From assembly GCA_910575005.1 (NCBI GenBank), contig CAJTCL010000002.1, positions 124,001 to 188,000 of the forward strand: a DNA stretch of 64,000 bases, written 5' to 3'. Below are positions 25,137-34,684 of this stretch, piece by piece; the stretch's first letter is position 1, and each line of letters starts with the position of its first letter. Under the pieces are notes generated by a model. The model ran no database searches. It had not been told where the DNA came from and worked only from the letters and a program-made list of their open reading frames with translations. A program made the position numbers and the translations under genes. The DNA is from Lachnospiraceae bacterium. Lineage in GTDB: Bacteria > Bacillota > Clostridia > Lachnospirales > Lachnospiraceae.

Positions 25137-26249
25137 ATGGCAAGTTTATCATTAAAAAACATTTGTAAAAAATATCCCAATGGATTTGAGGCAGTAAAGG
25201 ATTTTAATCTGGAGATTGAAGACAAAGAGTTTATCATTTTCGTTGGACCATCAGGATGTGGAAAATCCACAACTCTTCGTATGGTTGCAGGTTTGGAGGA
25301 GATTTCCTCAGGAGAGCTTTCCATTGATGGCAGGATTGTAAATGATGTAGAGCCTAAGGACAGAGATATTGCAATGGTATTCCAGAACTACGCATTGTAT
25401 CCTCATATGACAGTATTCGATAATATGGCGTTTGGATTAAAGCTGAGAAAGGTTCCTAAGCCAGAGATCAAAAAGAAAGTAGAAGAGGCTGCTAAGATCC
25501 TTGATTTGGAGAAATTATTAGATCGTAAACCAAAGGCTTTGTCCGGTGGACAGAGACAGCGTGTTGCTATGGGACGTGCGATTGTGCGTGAACCAAAGGT
25601 ATTTTTGATGGATGAGCCGTTATCCAACTTGGATGCAAAGCTGCGTGTGCAGATGCGTGCTGAGATTGCTTCTCTGCATCAAAGATTAGGCGCAACTATC
25701 ATTTATGTAACACATGACCAGACAGAGGCTATGACACTGGGAACGAGAATTGTTGTGTTGAAGGATGGTATTATCCAGCAGGTGGATTCTCCACAGAAAT
25801 TATACAATGAGCCAGATAATCTGTTCGTAGCAGGATTTATTGGTTCTCCGCAGATGAACTTCCTGGATGCAGTATGTGCCGTTGATGGAGATAAAGTATC
25901 CCTCAAAGTTGGCAAAAATACTATCGCTCTGCCTCCTGCAAAGGGCAAGAAACTGATTGAGGGCAAATATAATGGCAAAACAGTAGTAATTGGTATTCGT
26001 CCAGAGGATATTGATGACTCTCAAATTGCTCTTGAGACACATAAGGATAGTATTTTCGATACCAAGGTAACAGGATATGAGCTTCTTGGTTCCGAGGTTC
26101 TCTTGTACTATACCATCAATGGATCAAGCATGACAGCTAAGGTTGATTCCAGAACGCCGGCACGTCTTGGAGATTCGATTCGCCTGGCAATGGATATTGA
26201 AAAAATCCATGTTTTTGATAAGGAAACAGAATTGACAATTACCCACTAA
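25137..26249 (+). CDS. Sugar ABC transporter ATPase (MsmX/UgpC/MalK type)
   Basis: This 370-residue ATPase has Walker A GPSGCGKSTT, Q-loop VFQNYALYPHMTV, signature LSGGQRQRVAMGRAI, Walker B VFLMDEPLSNLD and the switch His in VTHDQTEAMTLG. The C-terminal ~130 residues carry the MalK/UgpC OB-fold (TOBE) regulatory domain, including IGIRPEDI. It stands alone with its own terminator and no permease or binding protein. This is the usual arrangement of the multitask CUT1 ATPase of Firmicutes that energises several importers, plausibly including the ATPase-less cluster at 56-59.5 kb. Confidence 0.93.
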   Translation: MASLSLKNICKKYPNGFEAVKDFNLEIEDKEFIIFVGPSGCGKSTTLRMVAGLEEISSGELSIDGRIVNDVEPKDRDIAMVFQNYALYPHMTVFDNMAFGLKLRKVPKPEIKKKVEEAAKILDLEKLLDRKPKALSGGQRQRVAMGRAIVREPKVFLMDEPLSNLDAKLRVQMRAEIASLHQRLGATIIYVTHDQTEAMTLGTRIVVLKDGIIQQVDSPQKLYNEPDNLFVAGFIGSPQMNFLDAVCAVDGDKVSLKVGKNTIALPPAKGKKLIEGKYNGKTVVIGIRPEDIDDSQIALETHKDSIFDTKVTGYELLGSEVLLYYTINGSSMTAKVDSRTPARLGDSIRLAMDIEKIHVFDKETELTITH

Positions 26250-26281
26250 TTCGGTAATATAATTGCATAGCACAAATATAC

Positions 26282-26316
26282 GGAAGTAGCGCAGCGATGT
26301 GCTGCTTCCTTTTTTA
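26282..26316 (+). terminator. Rho-independent terminator after the sugar ATPase gene
   Basis: GGAAGTAGC (26282-26290) pairs with GCTGCTTCC (26301-26309) with one wobble, followed by T6. Confidence 0.9.
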
Positions 26317-26463
26317 TATATTAGGAAAGTTCTATGAATTTTCCTAGATATATAGAATGTTATGCGCAGGGGCTGCCCCAGCGAAGTGAGTAGGGGAACA
26401 ATCTTCTCTACTCGACTATATTTGGAGGTTTCCACAGGAATCTATTTTAAGAGAGGAAAGAAC

Positions 26464-27573
26464 ATGTTATCAAATCATAAATTACAAGTGACACTGGAAG
26501 AAATCAAGGATATTTCCAGGATTGATTTGGCGTTGTATAGCGACAAGGGAAAGCTCTTGGCATCTACGTATCAGCAAAAAGAGGTTATGGAAGAGGCCAT
26601 CTGTCTATTTGCAGGTTCTATGGCAGAAAGCCAGATGTTGTCAGGATGCCATTTTTTTAAAGTGTTAATTGATAGTGAATTGGAATATATTCTTTTGGCG
26701 CGTGCCAGCAGTGAGGAAGCCTATATGATTGGGCGCTTAGCTGTCTGTCAGATCAGGAATATGGTCAGCGGATATCGAGAACAATTTGACCGTAACAGTT
26801 TTATGCAAAATGTGGTGTTGGGCAATATGCTTGTGGTGGATATGTACAATAAAGCAAAAAAACTGCATATTGAGACAGCACAGAGAGTGGTATTTATCAT
26901 TGAAGTGTCAGGCAAAAAAGAGGGAGAAGTAGTGGAAACGGTAAAAAGCCTTTTTGCGGCTACTGCCAGGGATTTTGTGACAGAGGTTGATGAAAGATCT
27001 GTGATTTTAGTCAAGGATGTGCGGGATATTTCTTCTGAAGAGGAACTGGCAAAGTTAGCAGAAATGTTGGTGGACAACCTTCAGATGGAAGCAATGGTAA
27101 AGGTACGGGTAGGTTATGGCAACCAGGTAGAATTATTGCAGGATATTGCACGTTCTTATCAGGAAGCACGTATGGCTCTGGAGGTGGGGCGTATTTTCTA
27201 TGCAGAAAGTCAGACTGTTTCCTACAGTAGACTGGGAATTGGCCGGTTGATTTACCAGATACCATCCACCCTATGTGAAATGTTTCTCAAGGAAGTATTT
27301 GGAGATCGAATTCCAGATGATTTGGACGAGGAGACAACTAACACAATCAACAAATTTTTTGAGAATAATCTTAATATCTCTGAGACGGCCAGGCAGCTCT
27401 ATGTACATCGCAATACCTTAGTCTATCGTTTGGAACGCATAGAGAAGGCATTGGGTTTGGATATTCGTACTTTTGAGGATGCGATGCTCTTTAAAATAGC
27501 GCTCCTGGTGATTGCTCATATGAATTATCAGAAGAGCTTAGCAGAACAGGAGAATGGTGAAGAAGAGCAATAG
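26464..27573 (+). CDS. PucR/CdaR-type transcriptional regulator
   Basis: ATG 26464 follows AGAGAGGAAAG; the longer frame to 26362 has no ribosome site. In the 369-residue protein, residues ~1-120 are a putative sensory domain resembling the sugar-diacid or CdaR type, and the middle is a GGDEF-like degenerate region typical of this class. The C-terminal helix-turn-helix is FENNLNISETARQLYVHRNT, then LVYRLERIEKALGLDIR, which is diagnostic of the PucR/CdaR family. Targets are unknown. The neighbour upstream is the sugar ATPase and the downstream Rrf2 gene is 12 bases away. Confidence 0.85.
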   Translation: MLSNHKLQVTLEEIKDISRIDLALYSDKGKLLASTYQQKEVMEEAICLFAGSMAESQMLSGCHFFKVLIDSELEYILLARASSEEAYMIGRLAVCQIRNMVSGYREQFDRNSFMQNVVLGNMLVVDMYNKAKKLHIETAQRVVFIIEVSGKKEGEVVETVKSLFAATARDFVTEVDERSVILVKDVRDISSEEELAKLAEMLVDNLQMEAMVKVRVGYGNQVELLQDIARSYQEARMALEVGRIFYAESQTVSYSRLGIGRLIYQIPSTLCEMFLKEVFGDRIPDDLDEETTNTINKFFENNLNISETARQLYVHRNTLVYRLERIEKALGLDIRTFEDAMLFKIALLVIAHMNYQKSLAEQENGEEEQ

Positions 27574-27585
27574 AAGGGAGGGCTT

Positions 27586-28023
27586 ATGAGAATTTCTACA
27601 AAGGGAAGGTATGCCCTGCGATTGATGCTTGATTTGGCGCTGGCAGAGAATCAAGTAGTGCGTTTAAAGGATGTGGCGGCAAGACAAGGGATTTCTCTCA
27701 AATATTTGGAACAGATTATTTCTGTGCTTCAGAAATGTGGCTATGTCAAAAGTATGCGGGGACCTGGTGGAGGTTATATGCTCGCACAAAAACCAGAACA
27801 ATATACTGTAGGCATGATTTTGCGCCAGATAGAAGGCAGCCTTGCCCCAGTAGCGTGTCTGGACGGAGAAGAGAATGATTGTGTGCGGCAGGAGAGCTGT
27901 GTGACATTGCGGCTCTGGAAAATGCTCTATGAGGCAATCAATGATGTGGTAGATCAGGTGACATTAGCGGATTTGGTTGGTTGGGAACGTGAGATTAATG
28001 GAGCGATGGATTTTGTGATTTAG
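27586..28023 (+). CDS. Rrf2-family regulator with IscR-like cysteines
   Basis: This 145-residue winged-helix regulator starts MRISTKGRYALRLMLDLA. The HTH runs through DVAARQGISLKYLEQIISVL with the wing MRGPGGGYML. Cysteines C91, C99 and C105 sit where IscR has its three Fe-S ligands (C92, C98, C104), so a redox or iron-sulfur sensor is plausible. The first spacing is two residues longer than in IscR. The CymR-type cysteine-metabolism repressor is the alternative. No isc, suf or nifS gene follows, although that is the usual context. Confidence 0.88.
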   Translation: MRISTKGRYALRLMLDLALAENQVVRLKDVAARQGISLKYLEQIISVLQKCGYVKSMRGPGGGYMLAQKPEQYTVGMILRQIEGSLAPVACLDGEENDCVRQESCVTLRLWKMLYEAINDVVDQVTLADLVGWEREINGAMDFVI

Positions 28024-28225
28024 AAGTGTATTGATATTGGAAGATATATGGAAAAATTAGAGTATAAATTGGGCGTGTTTGTTTAGGCGTATAGCGACCG
28101 AATTGGGAAAAATATTACAAGAAGTAATTATTTGATCAGCATATTTTTATTGAAAGCAGACAAACAAGTGCTGATGTAAATCAGTTACTTCGCCCAGAAT
28201 ATTAGAAAGAAATTGGTGAGTTAGA

Positions 28226-30949
28226 ATGGCAGGAATACCTATTGAAAGTTTAAAGCTGTCAGTAAGAGCAACTAATGTGTTGCATCGGATGAATATCAAT
28301 GAAGTGGAGCAATTGATCAATACTCCGATAGAATTTATAAAGAAACAGAGGAGTATAGGGGAAAAGACAATCACAGAAATTAAGAATGTTGTCGAGCAAA
28401 TAAATGCAGGAAATGTGAAACTTGAAAATTTAGAGATGTTTTCTTTTGGTAATGTAAATAATATGAAAAGGATATTTTCAAAAGAACAGATTGATGAATT
28501 ATCACGACATTCTGTGACAGAACTCAATCTTTCAAATCGTGCACTGAATGTGTTAATGAGAATTGATTGTAAAACTATAGATATTTTGGCAAAAATGTCC
28601 GAGGCAGATATTAGACACTTAAAAGGGTTAGGGTCAAAAACTTGTGATGAAATATTATATGGCCTAACTAAATGGTTTGAATCTAGTGAATTATTTGGGG
28701 AAGAAGATACAGGCGAGATAATATCAGAAAAAGAACAGCTTTTTTACAAAGAACTTACCAGAAAAATAGAGCCTATAGTTTCTATTTATTGGAAGCGTTT
28801 AAGAAGCTTTATTGTCAATACGGATCATATTGAAATAACAAATTATGAGTTGGAAAATGTAAATGATGAATGCATTAGCAAAGTGCTAAATTTAAAGGAA
28901 TTGGAAGTTGATATTAAGAATTATTTCTTAAGTTGTGCGCCTGATGGTATCATAAGAGTTGCTGAACTTGAAGAACAATTATCTTCGTTAGATTTAGAAT
29001 TTGATATATCAGTACTCATGGAAAGAATATCAGATGGAACAATTTGTACCATAAAAGATAATTATTATTTTTTTCATAGACCTCATGCAATGCATTATAT
29101 TCAAAAAAACTATTTAGATACCAGTGATAGGAATATAAAGATGATTCTCGGAAGGCTTTCAGGGGATAATTTACAAGTAATTGGAGATAGATATGGATTA
29201 ACTAGAGAAAGAGTCAGGCAAATACAAATTAAGACAGCAAAAAAAATGCCATTAATGTATGAAGATTATTTTAAAGAGCCATATGAATATTTTAGATTTT
29301 CCAAAAAAGAGTTTTGTAGTGCATTTCCATCCTGTGAAGAAACAGGATATGAGTACTTAAGTATTAAGTATAAAAAGGGTGACAGAAATATAACTTCAGA
29401 GAATGTAGAGAATTATACTGGCATCTTTGCGGAGAGAATGAAGGTTTTTTTTGAAGAAGAATCTATACGAAGAGATAAGCAAACAGTTTCAAAGACTGAA
29501 ATGGTTTATCGGGTACTTTTGAGCAATAGTGATAGATCTATGTCCATGAATGAGTTTGAAGAGGAATATTATGACTATATTGAACGGAGGAATTATCCAA
29601 GGGAAAGGCTTGTTATTAATCAGAGAACCGTGTCTAATCATTTACGAAATGCAAAACACATAGTATTCAATAAAAATAATTGCGTCAGATACTGTGAAGC
29701 AGATCCAAGAGTAATATGGAAAACGATTGATTTTTCTCAGTATAAAAATCTCATTATTTCAACCGAATTGATCTATAGAGATTATGCAGAAGTAATGGAT
29801 GAACTGGATATTAGAGATGGATATGAGCTTTTCTATGTAATCAAATCTTCCATCGAGAATTGGGATGCATCTGCTTTCGCGATAAACTGTCGTAGAGTTC
29901 CGGTAATTGTGATGGGAGAGGGCAGCGAAGAGCGTCAGGCGATTCAGTTATTAAAGGAAGTTTCCCCAATTGATTTCCAAGCTTATTATAAAGCATATGA
30001 GGAAAGATTTGGTGTCAGGAAGGAAAGTGCTCAGGGAAATCCAATAATCAGCGAAGTTTTGGCTAGTTATTATAGTGAAGGTATTTATTCTATCAATGTC
30101 CCAGCAATTGATGAAAGAGATACCGCCGCATTTAAGGAAGCACTGTCAATTAAGTATTTTTGGTTTACAGAGGAACTGGAAAGAGAATTTGAAAGAATAT
30201 GTATTCATTCCTCGGCTGATGCATTTAACAGAGCAGCTTTTAAGCGAATAGGGTACGCTTTAAATATGGGGTATGCATACAATGATAGATACAGTTCGGT
30301 TTCTAATTGTTTTGAGGAAGAGATATTTTCAGCGCCTATTGTGGATTTGAATGAGTTGGACCGTCGTCTTGTGAATTTGCCTGTGTTTGGATCTGCGGTA
30401 TATAAAAAGAAAATGGATTTAGAATACATAGAGGTTGCACCAAAGATTTTGATGGCAATGTCAGAAGTAGAACGTGCTTATGGAATTACAGTCGATGATG
30501 TCAGAGAATTACAAGAGTGGGTATTGGGGTGTAATGACAAATATTTTAATGCACATAGCTTGTGGAACAGTTTGGAAGGAGCAGGTCTTGCAGAACAACT
30601 GCAGAACAATGAATGGATGTGCACATGCATATTTAGACAACAGGGAGCTGTAATATCTTTGCGAGTAACAGGTGGGATCATTTTATGCAGAGAAAACAAT
30701 GAACTTAATCTTGGTGCCATATGCAAATGGTTAGTTGATAGAAACGGAAGAATGACAATACAAGACTTGACGGTATTATTTAATGATACTTTTTCAACTA
30801 GGGTATCAATGTATAAGATTGCAGAAAAAATGAAAGCGTATGGATTATGGGATTCACTTGTGACAGATTCATTTGATGAGTATATTGATAATCTTGTAAT
30901 TAATACAGAATTAGAAATGGAGGAAGCGGAATTGTTCCAGGAGGAATAA
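28226..30949 (+). CDS. Large protein with two alpha-CTD-like modules and a sigma region 4-like HTH
   Basis: This 907-residue cytosolic protein begins with two copies of a helix-hairpin-helix module that closely resembles the RNA polymerase alpha C-terminal domain. The first is at residues ~2-60 (IPIESLKLSVRATNVLHRM) and the second at ~93-150 (LNLSNRALNVLMRI, LKGLGSKTCDEIL). At residues 306-342 a sigma-70 region 4-like helix-turn-helix appears (VIGDRYGLTRERVRQIQIK). The remaining ~560 residues include possible winged-helix segments and are unrecognised. The gene is visibly richer in A/T and in AGA/ATA codons than its neighbours, and stands alone. A promoter-binding regulator is an inference; acquired origin is possible. 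Confidence 0.75.
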   Translation: MAGIPIESLKLSVRATNVLHRMNINEVEQLINTPIEFIKKQRSIGEKTITEIKNVVEQINAGNVKLENLEMFSFGNVNNMKRIFSKEQIDELSRHSVTELNLSNRALNVLMRIDCKTIDILAKMSEADIRHLKGLGSKTCDEILYGLTKWFESSELFGEEDTGEIISEKEQLFYKELTRKIEPIVSIYWKRLRSFIVNTDHIEITNYELENVNDECISKVLNLKELEVDIKNYFLSCAPDGIIRVAELEEQLSSLDLEFDISVLMERISDGTICTIKDNYYFFHRPHAMHYIQKNYLDTSDRNIKMILGRLSGDNLQVIGDRYGLTRERVRQIQIKTAKKMPLMYEDYFKEPYEYFRFSKKEFCSAFPSCEETGYEYLSIKYKKGDRNITSENVENYTGIFAERMKVFFEEESIRRDKQTVSKTEMVYRVLLSNSDRSMSMNEFEEEYYDYIERRNYPRERLVINQRTVSNHLRNAKHIVFNKNNCVRYCEADPRVIWKTIDFSQYKNLIISTELIYRDYAEVMDELDIRDGYELFYVIKSSIENWDASAFAINCRRVPVIVMGEGSEERQAIQLLKEVSPIDFQAYYKAYEERFGVRKESAQGNPIISEVLASYYSEGIYSINVPAIDERDTAAFKEALSIKYFWFTEELEREFERICIHSSADAFNRAAFKRIGYALNMGYAYNDRYSSVSNCFEEEIFSAPIVDLNELDRRLVNLPVFGSAVYKKKMDLEYIEVAPKILMAMSEVERAYGITVDDVRELQEWVLGCNDKYFNAHSLWNSLEGAGLAEQLQNNEWMCTCIFRQQGAVISLRVTGGIILCRENNELNLGAICKWLVDRNGRMTIQDLTVLFNDTFSTRVSMYKIAEKMKAYGLWDSLVTDSFDEYIDNLVINTELEMEEAELFQEE

Positions 30950-31189
30950 TTTCACTATAATTCAGAAAAATTTAATTTTCATGTTGATAAGGTTATTGAA
31001 AATAATTGACCAAGGACTGTATTGCTTCATTTCTTAGATACAGATTGATGAATAATATTGAATTTATAGTTTTGTGCAGTTTATGACATAAAAATGACCT
31101 TTTACGCATGAATTCTAAGGATAGAGGTTGGAAAACCGATAAATATATTGGAGGATATGAGAGGGTGAGTATAAGAAAGGAGCAGAAGG

Positions 31190-32098
31190 ATGAAGATAAA
31201 TAATCTGTCAAGTGCGGAAGCTGTTGTCAATTCAAACAGCAGAGGTCAAGTGGAGAACAAGGACGGTGTGCAGCAGGAACAAAAAGGCAGCGTAAAAAAT
31301 GGAAATCTGAAAGCATCCGAGTTGAATCTCTTGCAGGATCCCATTGAGGAAAAGAAGAAAAAGGCCAAGGAAGAGGCGATGGACTTCATCAAGAAACAGT
31401 TTTCAACAGATGGAATGGTGGATGGAGCTATGGATGAGCTGCGCAGCGAGATTGCATCCAGCAAAGAGGAAGCTACAGAGGCAGCACAGGAGCTGGGAGC
31501 TATCCGTAAAGAGATGGAAGAACTGAAGCAAGAGTATGGAGATGCCACCAACGATTCAGACTATCAGGCGCGTATGAAGGCATTGAGTGAGGAAGCCGGC
31601 GAATGGCAGAAGCAATATGACCAGGCGCATAATGTGATTGCAGCGGCAACTGACGGCATCAAGGGCATCAAACAAGAGTCTTTAAAGCATCATGGCATGG
31701 TGGACGCTACAAAGTTGGCAGAAGTATCTTTAAAAGCGTCAAGTGATGAGATTGTAGGGATGCTGAAGGATGAGGCCGTGGAAAAGTTGGATCAGGATCT
31801 TGAGGATGTTGTAGAAGAGGCAAAGGATCAAAAGGAGGAGAATGTAAAAGAGGAGGCTCAGAAGGAAGAAGCGCGGCTGGAGCGTGAGAAACAGGCGCAA
31901 AAGGTCGAAGAACAGGTACAGGAGCGGATAGAAAAAGAAAAAAGAACTTATGTACCATCAACGCAGGGAATGGATTCTGATATGAGTGAGATGATGCGTA
32001 AGCAGCAAGAAGTTCTTAAAAATACGCAGCAGATTTTGGAAGAGCAAAAGCTGCTTCAGGAGGAAATTAAGGGCATTGCAGTGGATTCAGTGATTTAG
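31190..32098 (+). CDS. Acidic coiled-coil protein of unknown function
   Basis: This 302-residue protein is preceded by a good AAAGGAG site. It has no signal peptide or membrane helix and is almost entirely helical and charged. Long heptad stretches run at residues ~60-115 (EEATEAAQELGAIRKEMEEL) and ~200-300 (runs of E/K/Q with a terminal KNTQQILEEQKLLQEEIKG). I recognise no catalytic motif. The unknown protein at 45422-46258 has a broadly similar N-terminal style. It is monocistronic, with a terminator shared with the convergent sulfatase gene. Confidence 0.75.
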   Translation: MKINNLSSAEAVVNSNSRGQVENKDGVQQEQKGSVKNGNLKASELNLLQDPIEEKKKKAKEEAMDFIKKQFSTDGMVDGAMDELRSEIASSKEEATEAAQELGAIRKEMEELKQEYGDATNDSDYQARMKALSEEAGEWQKQYDQAHNVIAAATDGIKGIKQESLKHHGMVDATKLAEVSLKASSDEIVGMLKDEAVEKLDQDLEDVVEEAKDQKEENVKEEAQKEEARLEREKQAQKVEEQVQERIEKEKRTYVPSTQGMDSDMSEMMRKQQEVLKNTQQILEEQKLLQEEIKGIAVDSVI

Positions 32099-32189
32099 TA
32101 TTATATTTTGCAGATATTTCCACGATAGATAGAACTATAAAATTGAGTTGGAGATGTTTTGTTAAAATTGTAAGCTATATTATACAAAT

Positions 32190-32238
32190 AAAACCTGCTG
32201 TCAAACTAATATCTAGCTTGATGGCAGGTTTCGTTGTT
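32190..32238. terminator. Terminator between convergent genes
   Basis: AAACCTGC(T)GTCAA (from 32190) pairs with TTGATGGCAGGTTT (32219-32232) with one mismatch. T- and A-rich flanks on both sides suggest bidirectional use. Confidence 0.75.
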
Positions 32239-32257
32239 TCTATCATAATAATTTTAT

Positions 32258-34507
32258 CTAAATAGTGGGCTGGCTGTTATCTGCCGGCTCATTTTGATTC
32301 TCAATATCTTTTGATAAGTCTTCGGAATGATCGCCGTTGATAGCCTGATCGGTACTGTTAGGTGTTTGCTCTACAGTATCTTCTATAGGAGCGGTTTGTA
32401 CAGTTTCCTGGTCATCGGTAAAAGATTTCAAATAAGAAATCTCATTGGAGCTTCTAAAAATTGTATCGGAGGAACCCATCTGATTGACGACCAGAGTATT
32501 TGCACCATCTTTTAAATCACCCAATGAAATGACCAATTCTGTATCACTGACAAAGGCAGTAGGAACCTTATTGTTATTTACAAATACTTTGCTCCATTTG
32601 GTAAAGTTGGCTCCATAGATGTGAAGCCCATCTTCCAATTCCTGAATTTGGTCAGCTATAATATCTTGTACACCCATCTGTAAGTTGGATGCTGGATAGG
32701 GGTCTTCTCCGTGGTAAGCAAAGTGCTTGCCATATAAGGTATCATATTGTAATAATTCCATATCTTTGGAGTAATCGTCTGTAACTTGGTAACGGTTGCT
32801 CTGATGGAAAGAGAACATAGTTCCTTCATGAATATTTGCCTGATCAGTAATACTTGCAAGTAATTGATAGGAAGTTAAGTCCTGATTTGTCTTTTTCATA
32901 CCAAAATTGTTCCAAGTAATGTATTGGGTTTTAAAAATATTTCCAGATTTCATATCTTCATCAGTTAGCCCCATTGTGGGCAGATGATCTCCAAAAAATA
33001 CCACAACTGTTTTTTCATCTCTCTTAGAGAGCATATCAATTAAATTGCCAATAAATTTATCCACCTCATGGATTTGATTGACATAATACTCCCATTCATT
33101 ATTCTTAGCTTCATCCGCTGCTCCTGTCACTGTAATTTCAGGATTTTCCAGGACTTTTTCGGTTGGGTATGCACCATGTCCTTGTACTGTAATAGTATAG
33201 ACAAAATCTTGCTGTGCGGTAGAGTTTAAAGCTTTTTCTACTTCTCCAATGAGAATATTGTCAGTTGGCCAAGTATTTAGAGGTGTGTATTCCTGAATAT
33301 TCATCATTTCTTTGCTGATAAAACTGTCAAAGCCCATCTGGGAAAATGCATTTTTTCTACTGTAAAAATTACCACCATTGTTATGTACCACATGAGTACC
33401 ATAACCAAGATTGTTTCCCAAATCTGAGGCAATGCTCTCACAGGAGTTAGATTTCAAAATGGTTTTGTAGGGGTATTCCCCAAGTCCAAAAAACTGCATG
33501 CCCATACCAGTCAAAATCTCAAATTCTGTGTTGGCAGTACCAGCGCCTACCACTGGAACGGTCAGATAACCAGAAGAAAAATTCTGATATAAATGATCAA
33601 AATTAGGTACTGGATTTTTAGAACAATTTAAGAAATTGATCTCTTTTGGATCTACAAAAGATTCTAGGAGGACACAAATCACATTGGGAAGTTCTTTCTT
33701 GTCCGATTCCTTGACATTTACCTTGGATAAGGCAGAATCCACAGATTCCTGTGAATAATCCTTTGGAGCAGCCATGCCGCGATCTACCATGCTGGCAGAA
33801 AAACTATATACAAATCCATAATCTTTATAACCCTGTGCAATATTCTCAAAATAACTTGCCAAAATATTGTTGCTGACAGCTGCATTTGTTACCATAGGGA
33901 TAAAAAATGCAAAAACTCCGATTGCCAGTGTACTTGCCAGACGGTTTTGTTTGCCTTGGTATTTAGGTCCTTTTTTCCACAGTACAATGATACCAGCGAC
34001 CACAACAGCGATCAATAAGATTACGCCCAGAGCTTCCAGATTGCTGAAATAGTTACTCTGCATGGTAAACAAGTCATTGATCAGCTTCATATCTGTGTAG
34101 GTAAATGGTGTGACACGTTTTGAGAGAATGCAGCCATTGACAATTCCCAACAATAACCACAAGACACTGATTATTGTGCGCATCAAAGCTCTGCGGCGGA
34201 AAAAATATACCAGATGCAGAGAGGTGAATACAATCAGTGAATTGTATAGAAATACCAGTCCTCGATCGAACATAAACATAAAAGCATCCCCAAAGGAGTG
34301 TCTGGAAATAACTTCAATCAGAAAACAGACACTGCATGCCAATATGTAATGGAAGATTAAGGAATAGCGGTTAAAAAATGACACAAGCTTTTCTCGCTGC
34401 CCGGGTTTCAAAAAGTGTTTTCGTTCCTGGGTTCTATCTTTTTTGGGAAAAGACTTGTATTTTGCAGTAAACTTTTGTAAAGTGTTTTTTGCAGTATTAA
34501 ACATCAT
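32258..34507 (-). CDS. LtaS-like membrane sulfatase-fold phosphoglycerol transferase
   Basis: Start ATG 34507 on the minus strand follows AAAGGA; the frame extends to 34576 without a site. The 749-residue protein has about five membrane helices in the first ~215 residues, then an extracellular alkaline-phosphatase/sulfatase domain. The metal-binding Glu is in VLLESF, the Thr nucleophile in GAGTANTEFEIL and the distal metal ligands in FFGDHLP. LtaS-type enzymes polymerise or add glycerol phosphate on lipoteichoic acid or glycolipid; which one is not decidable here. After the catalytic domain an IPT/TIG-like beta domain and a disordered acidic tail of ~60 residues are unusual additions. Confidence 0.87.
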   Translation of the reverse strand: MMFNTAKNTLQKFTAKYKSFPKKDRTQERKHFLKPGQREKLVSFFNRYSLIFHYILACSVCFLIEVISRHSFGDAFMFMFDRGLVFLYNSLIVFTSLHLVYFFRRRALMRTIISVLWLLLGIVNGCILSKRVTPFTYTDMKLINDLFTMQSNYFSNLEALGVILLIAVVVAGIIVLWKKGPKYQGKQNRLASTLAIGVFAFFIPMVTNAAVSNNILASYFENIAQGYKDYGFVYSFSASMVDRGMAAPKDYSQESVDSALSKVNVKESDKKELPNVICVLLESFVDPKEINFLNCSKNPVPNFDHLYQNFSSGYLTVPVVGAGTANTEFEILTGMGMQFFGLGEYPYKTILKSNSCESIASDLGNNLGYGTHVVHNNGGNFYSRKNAFSQMGFDSFISKEMMNIQEYTPLNTWPTDNILIGEVEKALNSTAQQDFVYTITVQGHGAYPTEKVLENPEITVTGAADEAKNNEWEYYVNQIHEVDKFIGNLIDMLSKRDEKTVVVFFGDHLPTMGLTDEDMKSGNIFKTQYITWNNFGMKKTNQDLTSYQLLASITDQANIHEGTMFSFHQSNRYQVTDDYSKDMELLQYDTLYGKHFAYHGEDPYPASNLQMGVQDIIADQIQELEDGLHIYGANFTKWSKVFVNNNKVPTAFVSDTELVISLGDLKDGANTLVVNQMGSSDTIFRSSNEISYLKSFTDDQETVQTAPIEDTVEQTPNSTDQAINGDHSEDLSKDIENQNEPADNSQPTI

Positions 34508-34684
34508 CTCATCATCCTTTATTTTAATTTGTGAATCAATTATGAACAAACTATGAATTGTGTTTTTTCTTAGCAAAGATTATCTCACTTTAAAGAAAAA
34601 GTCAATGGAAAAAAATAAAATTTACGATTCGTACAGTGAAATTTAAGAATTTCTTTATAAATACATATGCAGGAGGACAGGCAA

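Noticed and set aside
34560-34684. THF riboswitch before the folate operon
   Set aside because: The short leader before folC shows none of the conserved THF-aptamer blocks.
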